This document shows positions 18,430-26,013 of a stretch of 28,134 bases of DNA, one piece after another; the first letter of the stretch is position 1, and every line of letters starts with the position of its first letter. The translations under genes were made by a program, and so were the position numbers. The notes below the pieces were generated by a model. That model did no database searches. It was given only the letters and a program-made list of their open reading frames with translations, and was not told the DNA's origin. Source of the stretch: Chara braunii (Eukaryota > Streptophyta > Charophyceae > Charales > Characeae); the NCBI GenBank assembly GCA_003427395.1, contig BFEA01000103.1, positions 3,181,822-3,209,955 of the forward strand. Direction: 5' to 3'.

Positions 18430-19175
18430 ATACCCCTGATGACTGTGCGACGAAATTGGCATCCTAGATTTTGTGGCTCCAGGGGCAGAACCCCACTCAC
18501 CTAGATCCATTGTCTTGGATAATTTGCCTTTGTACCTTTGTATTCCTTGTGTTTGTCTTCACCCCCCCCCCCACCCCCCCCAAAACCATAATCCCCATTT
18601 GAATTTTGAACCCTAAAGTGATGTTTTCAGGACGCTTATGTGGCCTGAATCTGTTTGTGAAGAGCACCACCTTCTGACAACAGGGTCAACCAACGCCTCT
18701 TTCATGACGGGGTTGAAATTTGACAGAGAATCATCTTTAAGTGGGACCTCACCACTGCTCTACTGGTTTTGGAGGAATGCTGTGGGTTTTTTTGAAGAAC
18801 AAGCTCACAAACACAATTAAGACCTTGGTGGGCTTGCGCCCCCTCCGATTGGTGGTCAACAGAAAAAAGTTTTCTTTTGTTTTTTCCAAAGAAAAAGGAT
18901 CTTCCTTGGCTTGCAAGATCTTCACTGGCCCACAGGATCTTTCCTGCCAGCCCCATCTGGAAGAGGCTTCTGATTTGGCCAGCACCCATAATCCTTTGAC
19001 TACATTCACAATACCCCTCATTCTTTTTTTTTTTTACCCCTCATTTCTCACCTTGTTCTTTAACAAGAATATATCTCAAGAGATGAAGACGTATCATGGA
19101 TTTACTAGGAGGGAATGAAATTGGGGTACGATCAATAATTGCCAATTACATGGATGTCAGATCACAGATCCCTTG
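18430..19175. other. Intergenic with C and T runs
   Basis: C-rich low complexity lies at 18563-18580 and T/A runs at 18860-18900 and 19024-19035. Frames on both strands of up to 125 codons show no known domain. Confidence 0.35.
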
Positions 19176-19179
19176 TCCA

Positions 19180-19255
19180 TCCAGCTAGCTCTTGTGGTCA
19201 CTGCCTGCATCGCACTGAACAGGTGCTGGGGTTCAAACCCCCTGCATACCTGTGC
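19180..19255 (+). mobile_element. tRNA-like SINE head
   Basis: TAGCTCTTGTGGTCA (19187-19201) is A-box-like. GGTTCAAACCC (19230-19240) is B-box-like, inside a T-arm with four G-C pairs and a 7-nt TTCAAAC loop. CCTG/CAGG (19204-19207 and 19219-19222) could pair as an anticodon stem with an enlarged loop. The D stem fails, so this is tRNA-derived and not a tRNA gene. Confidence 0.45.
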
Positions 19256-19335
19256 CCAACTGACAACCAAGCTTCAGGCACGTGGGCTACGACTTTGGCC
19301 CGCTAGTTCATTGGTAATGTCTCAAGGCCATCTCT

Positions 19336-19730
19336 CCTTAGACCGCCAGTACCTTTCCCATATATGGGCCTCGGGCCTGAAATTGCCCTGGCAGTGTGCA
19401 CCACAAAACAACGAAGTGACACGGATGTATTTGGCCGCCGCCCCCAGCCATTTCGCAGCGGCCCTGCAGGCCTGAAATTGCCCTGGGAGTGTGCACCACA
19501 AAACAACGAAGTGACACGGATGTATTTGGCCGCCGCCCCCAGCCATTTCGCAGCGGCCCTGCAGGCCTGAAATTGCCCTGGGAGTGTGCACCACAAAACA
19601 ACGAAGTGACACGGATGTATTTGGCCGCCGCCCCCAGCCATTTCGCAGCGGCCCTGCAGCGGCCCTGCACTTCCGTGTTATCCGCCGCTCTTTTGTTTTT
19701 GAAGTGGGGAAAGGTACTGGTGGTTTAAGG
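19336..19730. mobile_element. Inverted-repeat element, copy 3, with internal minisatellite
   Basis: The ends are CCTTAGACCGCCAGTACC (then tttccc) and its near-perfect complement at 19707-19730, 22 of 24 paired. This is the same family as 9965, 10449 and 21082. Its interior has expanded to three 95-bp copies (19375-19659). Confidence 0.6.
19375..19659. repeat. 95-bp minisatellite, three nearly identical copies
   Basis: Units start with GCCTGAAATTGCCCTGG at 19375, 19470 and 19565. I see one substitution in copy one (gcagtg against gagtg context). As 95 is not a multiple of 3, frames through it change at each copy, which rules out coding. Confidence 0.9.
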
Positions 19731-19956
19731 AAAATGAAGAATGAAAGCAGAAGATGTGGCCACAAATCTCATCCCTCTAAGGCGGTGGGTGTGAGCAGGT
19801 CAGATAGCGGCTCCCCCTTGACTAAGGAGGACCTATCAGACTTACCACAGATAGCGTACACTCATTTGACGCCCACATTGGGCCCTGCGAGGGGAGATCC
19901 TGTGCAGATGTTTACCCACTCCGTCTTAGCTGGTGTCAAGGTCCAAGCTGGAGTAA

Positions 19957-20118
19957 GAAGGGGTGCTTTCTCCCATCTGCTCGTCTTGCGGTCACTCCGC
20001 GCAGCGGAGAAGAGCCACTGTGGAACACAGTCTGCTGGAATGCCCAATTGCACTTCTGGAGATGGTGGATGCGGCCTGGCAAAACTTGACAGCCCTTTCC
20101 CCTGGAGTATCAGGCTAA
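19957..20118 (+). pseudogene. zf-RVT remnant of a LINE ORF2
   Basis: The frame, open between stops at 19954-19956 and 20116-20118, reads PICSSCGHSAQRRRATVEHS, then LLECPIALL. CX2C (19978-19989) and HX4C (20026-20043) form the complete zinc-binding pattern of the zf-RVT domain found after RT in LINEs. An adjacent frame just upstream (VQMFTHSVLAGVKVQAGVRR, about 19903-19962) resembles the segment that usually precedes it, so one frameshift is likely. RT itself is absent. Decayed fragment. Confidence 0.5.
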
Positions 20119-20228
20119 TACTACTTGGAAAAACAAGGGACTCTCCTCCACAATGGTCCCACTTTTGGCACTTGTTCTTCATTTTTTGAGATCAGTCTGT
20201 TTGTGTCACAAAAGAAGTTCGGACGGGC

Positions 20229-20454
20229 AAAAGAAACACGAACGGGCAAATGCAACGGCTGCCAAACCTGAAAGGGCAATGAAAGCACTGCTTGCCGTGG
20301 TCCAGTCTGGGTGTCATAACTACAGGCCCGGGGGTCGGCCTGTGGTGTCAGATGGGGAAAGAAAATGAATGACAAATTGCCAACAGCGGCGCCTGGCATT
20401 TCCATTGCCCTTTCGAGTTCGGTGGCTGCTCTTTTCGCCCATTTGTGTTTCTTC
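20229..20454. repeat. Imperfect inverted repeat, ~60-bp arms
   Basis: The arms 20229-20288 and 20396-20454 are reverse complements at roughly 75% (AAAGAAACACGAACGGGCAAA against the complement of 'cgcccatttgtgtttcttc'; GAAAGGGCAATG against CATTGCCCTTTC). This is a possible foldback element. It abuts the poly(T) of the next SINE. Confidence 0.5.
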
Positions 20455-20704
20455 TTTTTTTTTTCTTTTTTCTTCTTAAAAAGCCCAGGTTGTTGTAGAC
20501 GTACTAGACAGATGGCAGTCACCCACAGTTCTCGGCCACTCGGTTGTCCAGATGAACCCCTCTGAAGATCCCACCCACCCTTCCTCTAAACTTTTTGCCC
20601 TGGCCACCCCCACACCCCCTGTCCTACCCTGGTGTTAACCACCCAGGACTATCACCCATCACCATCTTGGCGGGGGGACCTGACCAGACAGCGGTTGTAG
20701 GCAC
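20455..20704 (-). mobile_element. SINE family A, copy 2, minus strand
   Basis: The reverse complement matches 18178-18424 throughout (ACAACCGAGTGGCCGAG, CTACAACAACCTGGGCTT, GGGTGATAGTCCTGG). It ends in A-rich sequence (complement of 20453-20479). The tRNA-like head is missing, as in a 5'-truncated copy. Confidence 0.7.
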
Positions 20705-20824
20705 CATGTTTCTTTTGCCTTTAAACTTTAAAAGTTTCAAATAGTGCCATTGCTGCACTTGTTTCTTCCCCCCCCCCCTCAAACACATCCCCATGTCCAT
20801 CCGCCGCCCAGGCTAGTCACTGGG

Positions 20825-20905
20825 CGGTGTCTGACCCACCAATGGGAAGGCTCAAGTCTGTTCATGGGGAGCAGAATGTGCTTGGAATCGGACCCAGCGT
20901 CCCGA
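20825..20905 (-). mobile_element. Degenerate retroposon tail (SL1)
   Basis: SL1 is at 20880-20898: GCTTGG, loop AATCGGA, CCCAGC, with one mismatch. SL2-like 'ccaccaatggga...gggag' elements are rearranged next to it. No poly(A). Confidence 0.4.
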
Positions 20906-21081
20906 AATAAGTTTGCGCGTCAGATGAGAATTCATATTGAAGGAGTCACTTCAGCATTGATGGCCCTACGTAAGCCAGGGGTTTGACTGTCAGCAACGAA
21001 CGAGGAAAACAGAGCCAGCTGCTTCTTGAGCTCCTTGGGGGGACACCTGATGGAAATGAGCTGAATTTCTTGCAAGGCTAT

Positions 21082-21231
21082 CTTGAACCGCCAGTACCTT
21101 TCCCAGGAAAGAAAAGGCCCGCCGGTTAACACGGAGGCTGGCCCCGGGCAGGCGCGCCATCCAGGTATATCCCAAATGCTCGGCGGGCAGGGCCCGCGGC
21201 CAACATATGGGAAAGGTACTGGCAGTTTGAG
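21082..21231. mobile_element. Inverted-repeat element, copy 4
   Basis: The ends CTTGAACCGCCAGTACCTTT (then ccca) and its complement at 21208-21231 pair over 24 bp with three mismatches. The interior is GC-rich. About 150 bp, the shortest copy. Confidence 0.6.
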
Positions 21232-21285
21232 ACAAACTCCAGTAGTGAAGTACATTTGTCCCCAAGCTCACATCTTGACTATACC

Positions 21286-21410
21286 TGGGATGCTGGGCCT
21301 GGTTCCCAGCAGGTGCTCTTCAGACTTTCACTGTATCATTGTACCATGGACGCTGGGCCTGATTCCCAGCAGGTGCCGCTCCCCACCAATGGACTGGAGC
21401 AACAGACCAC
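21286..21410 (+). mobile_element. Retroposon tail, plus strand (SL1, SL1, SL2)
   Basis: SL1 is at 21292-21310 and 21352-21370 (both GCTGGG/CCCAGC). SL2 is at 21380-21402 (GCTCC...GGAGC). It lacks poly(A) and is followed by the oppositely oriented tail at 21434-21530. Confidence 0.55.
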
Positions 21411-21433
21411 AGGCCTGCTAGTGGAAGATGCTC

Positions 21434-21530
21434 TTTTTCTTCTTTTTTTTTTTTTTTTTTTGGGAAAATGCTCCAGTCTATTGGTGGGGAGCCTCACCTG
21501 CTGGAAAACGGGTCCAGCATCCCTGATTTA
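21434..21530 (-). mobile_element. Retroposon tail, minus strand, with poly(A)
   Basis: Poly(T) at about 21440-21461 is followed by SL2 (GCTCC...GGAGC, about 21469-21492) and SL1 (GCTGGA/TCCAGC, 21500-21518). The order is SL1-SL2-poly(A) on the minus strand. Confidence 0.6.
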
Positions 21531-21539
21531 GAAAGAAAC

Positions 21540-22270
21540 AAGAATGAGAAAAACAACAAAAAGGGCGCTGCGCCCGGCCCGACCAAGCATGCCCCGTTCG
21601 GAGCGACACGTCTGCATGGTGCCTGGCTAGGCGGCGGGAGTGAATTGAGCACGGCAGTGGGAGAAGCGGCAGGGCAATGGTGGGTGGTGAAGATGAGATG
21701 TGGCGGGCGTTTTATGGGAGGGGTTGGAGTGCTCACGTTGTTCTCAGGGGCCATCTTCTCTTCTCAGTGTGATCTTTGAAGTCGGCGGCTCAGCTCACTG
21801 TTTGCGGAAAAGCGTTTCAAGGGCCCATGCGGCGGATTGGGGTGGATCTGACCTAGGTGATTCCCTCGGATTGGCTTGACGTATCTACGTGCTCTGCGAC
21901 AGGTGGCATAGTTTGTGCGTCCCTGATACTCTCGAGACTACCTGTGAGCGACTATTGGCAGGCTCAATAGTTTAGTCTCACAGCGCGGCATGACCAACTG
22001 GAGAAGGTGAGTTCTGTTGTGGTCCGAGGATCTTCATCGTTCGACCTTCATAGACATGGACCAGGTGAAGTTTAGCCAGCATGAGGTCGTGTTGCGAGGA
22101 TCCGAAGGAGGTGAGGTTTTGAGGGGGAAGGGGTGTGCTGGATGGGGCATCATGTTGGTGTCGTTTGGGCACAGTGATGGGGGACCTGGTTGAACGTCTT
22201 TCTAAGTCCGTCCTGAAATTTTGTAGGCGATCTTATTCACTAGGCCTATAAATGGTGTATACTCTTGATT
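21540..22270. other. Intergenic, no recognisable gene
   Basis: A G-rich part at 21600-21760 gives frames of up to 103 codons without a known domain. Confidence 0.35.
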
Positions 22271-22730
22271 AATCCTGTGCTGTTGCTGTGATCAAATTCG
22301 TCGCGATTGATATTCCAAATTTTGTTTTCTTCGAATTTCTTGTTTGAACTTCTTCATACTGATTTTCATAAATTTGACCTTAATATCAAGGTCCTAATTC
22401 CTAATCGTGGTTCAAACTAGTTTCAAACTTCGTTCGTATGTCTCATTAAAATCTCTTATACTTGACTTTCTTAAATTTGAAATCTCGCGATTTGTTCTAA
22501 GCTTCGTTCGCATGTCTCATTAAAAATTCTTACACTGAAATCTGAAATTNTAATCTCCTATAATTCCCTATTCCGTATAACTTTTTTCTTAATCTTTGTG
22601 TTCAGAGTATTGAAATTTGAATCTTAAATTTCTAAAAAATTCTTCTACAATTCTTCTACGATTCTTACTTCCGATTTTTATATCATAATCTTGCCTCCTA
22701 TTTTTGAATTTGAAACAACGTGTATCTGAG
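22270..22730. repeat. AT-rich block with a 74-bp tandem duplication
   Basis: CTTCGTTCG[TC]ATGTCTCATT occurs at 22428 and 22502. It precedes the G-rich repeat as AT-rich blocks do at 3415 and 13446, and contains the single N at 22550. Confidence 0.5.
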
Positions 22731-22734
22731 TTTA

Positions 22735-23330
22735 TGCTGGTTGTAGTGGGTTGTTTTGGTTGTGATGGTCGGAGATAACACGCTCTGCGGCGAAGGGGTT
22801 AGCCTGTAGGGCGAGAATACGGTACGGCAGCGGTGGAGATGGTGGCTCAACCGCAGTAAGTTTTGCCGGAGTAGGGGTGAGAATGAATTTTGTTGGCCAA
22901 TTGCAACCAGTGTCTGGAGGAGCTGGATGATGGGAAACACAGCTAAGGTGAGGATTTGTGGCTTCAAGTTGTCTGTTATCTGTTGACGTCCGTTGGTCCC
23001 AGTGGTCTGGGAATGGACGAGGCCAGAATGACGCTAGTTGGTGTTGGGGCTTGGTAGCACTGCCTTGTAACTCGAGTTGTACGGGGGCATGAAACCTGGT
23101 AGAGAGATCAGGGGAGTCGTCGAGGGTGGAAGGCGCTCTACTGTCTGTTTGTGGGCTGGTACTTAGTCAACGCTGGCCTGAGTCGGGGCGGGTCGCTCTG
23201 CCCTGTAGCCTAGCAGGTGGGGGGTTTCTGGGGTGGGTCGCGCCACCCTGTAACCTAGCAGTTGGGGGTATGAGGCCTGGTAGAGATTGAGTATTGGGAT
23301 TTCGGGCGGAGGCGGATAAGGTTGGGCTGC
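22735..23330. repeat. ~600-bp dispersed G-rich repeat, copy 2
   Basis: It aligns throughout with 14205-14800; landmarks are given there. Direct orientation. No coding frame is shared by both copies. Confidence 0.7.
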
Positions 23331-23496
23331 TGAAATGCACCGGGGCAGGTGGTTTTTGGTTTTTGGTCTGAAAGCCTCGGATAATCTTAGTTGGTTTTTG
23401 TTTTCTTCATAAGTAAGTTGGTTGTTTGGTGGCCTTAAGAATGTTTTAGGACTCCGGGGACTCCTAGTTACTCGTTTTAGCTGGCTTCGATGCTGT

Positions 23497-24270
23497 TATA
23501 CTCAGTGATCTGCGGATGTTTGATGCCAGAACAACGTTGGCCGGTGTTGGGGTGTTGCCCTGTAACCTGCTGATATAGGAGCGTGAGGCCTGGTAGAGAG
23601 ATCTGGGGATGCTTTGGGGTGGGCATTCCTTGCTGCTGGGACGACGCTGGTCAGAGTTGGGCTGAGTTGTGTTGCCCTGTAACCCAGCAGGATGTGGGGG
23701 TGTGAGGCCTGGAAGAGCTCAGCAGGGAGTAAGACGGATAGGGATTTCGAGGGTTTTGGAGCATTTGTAGGACCTCTGCGGTCTATTCCCATGCCTCCTG
23801 AATTACCGCAAGTGTTCTCAAACGTTTTCAAAAAAGGGATCCAGGTTAGTGAGAGAAAGAGATGGTGGGATATCACGTGTTCTACTAGTGAGGGGGCTAG
23901 CTGGTAGGATAGGAATAGGGTATAGCAGCAGTAGAGATGGCGACTCTGCTGCAGTAAGTCTTGCCGGAGTGGGGTACAGGGGATTGATTGGCGGTATTTG
24001 GGTCCTTTTTTTACTTGTGCATATCTTTTTGTTTCAAAAAAAGGGTGGGTGGGGTCTTCAAAAAAAAATGGTGGGATATCAAGTGTCCTACTAGTGAGGG
24101 GTCTAGCTGGCAGGATGGAAATAGGGTACAGCAGCAGCAGAGATGGTGGCTCTGTTGCAGTAAGTCTTGCCGCAGTGAGATAAAGAGGATTGAAGGGGCG
24201 TTTCTGAGTCGTTTTCTGAATTTTTGCCTATTTCTTAAGTTTGTCGTAGTAATTTCCTAAGGAGCCCAAA
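23497..24270. repeat. Partial copies of the G-rich repeat, one part tandemly duplicated
   Basis: 23497-23720 resembles 23015-23290 (ggtgttgggg, ccctgtaacc, gtgaggcctgg). 23870-23990 and 24070-24190 are a direct duplication (GGGATATCA[CA]GTGT, 'tactagtgaggg', 'gcagtaagtcttgccg'). That segment also resembles 22800-22880 and 14270-14345. Its end, 24205-24270, resembles 4985-5038. Confidence 0.6.
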
Positions 24271-24497
24271 TTTTTTTTTAGCCAAAGTCGGGTAATGGCC
24301 CCGGTATCTCAACTTTCAAAATTCTATGTAAATTTTCATATGGGACGCTTGTGCAAGATTGCTCGCAAAGACATACTCATTGGCAGGATAATATGGGACC
24401 AACAGCCTTGGCAAAGATTTAAAAAAAAAAAAAAGCCCTCGAAAACAGCAAACGGGGTAGACACTGACGGACAAGATGGACTGGGTGGAAGCGCAGT

Positions 24498-25276
24498 ATG
24501 GTAGAAACCGGGCATGGAAACAAAACCCTACAAATGGAAGACCTGGACCTCCGATCCATCAATGTCAATGGTTTGGCATCCACCTGCCACGAAAAATCTC
24601 AAGCAATATGGGATCTTCTGCGAGGAGTGGGAGGAAGGTTGTCGCCGGATGTGGTGTGTGTTCAAGAGACACACTTAATGAACACACCTAACCATCGTAG
24701 GGCACTGAAATTAGTATGGTCATACCAATCATATCACGCACACTCCCTGGGACCTGGTCGGGCAGGGGTGGCAATATGGATCCCCCCTGACTCGAGGCTG
24801 GACATGATCCAATGGGAGGCGGATAAGGAAGAGGGCATGCGGGTATCCATATTGGGAATGTTAACACTAGAAGTGGTGTACATTATGTGCATATACGCGC
24901 CTAATTCTCTTCAGGAACACATGACCTTTCTTGGGAAAATCCCAACTAAAACACGTCTCGGTATCCCTTTAATCTTAGCAGTAGATTTTAACGCAGCTCC
25001 GAAAAGGCGACTCGATCGATGAAAAGTTTCCCCATCTACAGTGGGGAATGCGGAAGAGGACGAACGGATGATAAGGGAGGTATGTGACACTCTTTCACTT
25101 TTTGACTCCTTTAGACGCCTGTATCCCACAAAACGCATCTTCTCTTGCATAAGGAAACGACTCAACCCTCCTATCTAAATCCCGTATAGACCTGATGCTA
25201 TTAGCATATTCACTAGAAGGGGCGTTGTCCATGGCGGCCATCCTTCCATTAAGCCCCCTTCCTAGGACTGGACCAT
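24498..25276 (+). pseudogene. LINE ORF2, APE-type endonuclease domain
   Basis: The domain nicks target DNA to prime reverse transcription. In the 174-codon frame from 24498, INVNGL (residues 21-26), VCVQETHL (53-60, catalytic Glu57), GRAGVAIW, VVYIMCIYAPN and VDFNAAP (162-168, Asp163/Asn165) match the APE motifs in order; the usual Gly before DFN is Val. A TGA at 25020-25022 interrupts the frame. It continues unchanged (ERMIREVCDTLSLFDSFRRL) to a TAA near 25176, then shifts (SRIDLMLLAYSLEGALS) and shifts again to give LDHK (Asp-His at 25271-25276), the terminal catalytic pair. So all catalytic positions are visible, but spread over three frames. The ATG at 24498 is simply the first in frame. 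Confidence 0.75.
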
Positions 25277-26013
25277 AAAATGTGCACGATAGAATTAACT
25301 TTCCGAAAGATACCCGACCGAGGATCAAGTTACTATAAACTGAACACATCTCTGTTGCATTTAAAATCCTTCCAACAATACCTCCGGCACGCCTGGGATT
25401 TTTTAAAGGAACAACGACCCGAACTAGACAGTCACATCGCATGGTTCAATAACGGTCTAATCTTTCTTGCAAAGAAAAACAACGAGTTCCTCAAGCACCT
25501 GGCGACGCAAAGAAATAAACAGGAAATTGAAACAATGATCCAACTATTTGAACTAGAACAATAAGAACCATCGCACGAATAGGAGCCCCCTGAGTCCTGA
25601 CAAGGAGGGGAACACACGCACACAAAATCTAAAAGACCGGTTGTTGAGACAAGCCCAATATCATTGGCAGGGCGCGAGGATCTGAACTAAAATTTCCAAG
25701 CACGAAACAGAAGGAGCAATGGATCCACATTTTTTTGGCATTGCACAAGTTCAAATGAAGCGCAACTCTATCGAAGTTTTACATGATCTTGAGGCGGACG
25801 AGGCCCACTCTGACAACTGCAAGGTGCATAAAGATAGCCCAGGACTTCTACAAAGATTTATTCGCCTCGCATATCCCGCCCACTGTAGATGCGACTCGTC
25901 ACCAACTGACAGACGACTTCCTAGCGCCTCTAGATAGGTCCCTCTCCCAGGCGAAAAGAGATAGCCTCGAAGTCGCCTTATCCAAATAAGAGATTTGAAC
26001 GACCCTCATGTAG
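25277..26013 (+). pseudogene. LINE ORF2, linker between endonuclease and RT
   Basis: Open pieces are 25280-25564 (94 codons, ends ...QLFELEQ), 25719-25937 and 25783-25989. They read like the helical linker of LINE ORF2 (AMDPHFFGIAQVQMKRNSIE, then DFYKDLFASHIPP). Continuity needs several frame changes. It leads directly into the RT frame. Confidence 0.55.

Noticed and set aside
10678-19255. Functional tRNA genes at the A/B box pairs
   Set aside because: Acceptor and D stems do not pair in any of them, and one B box has extra bases.
19303-19765. Several minus and plus frames of 100-147 codons with repeated peptides
   Set aside because: Produced by the 95-bp minisatellite; the unit length is not a multiple of three, so each frame shows the same peptides in a different order.
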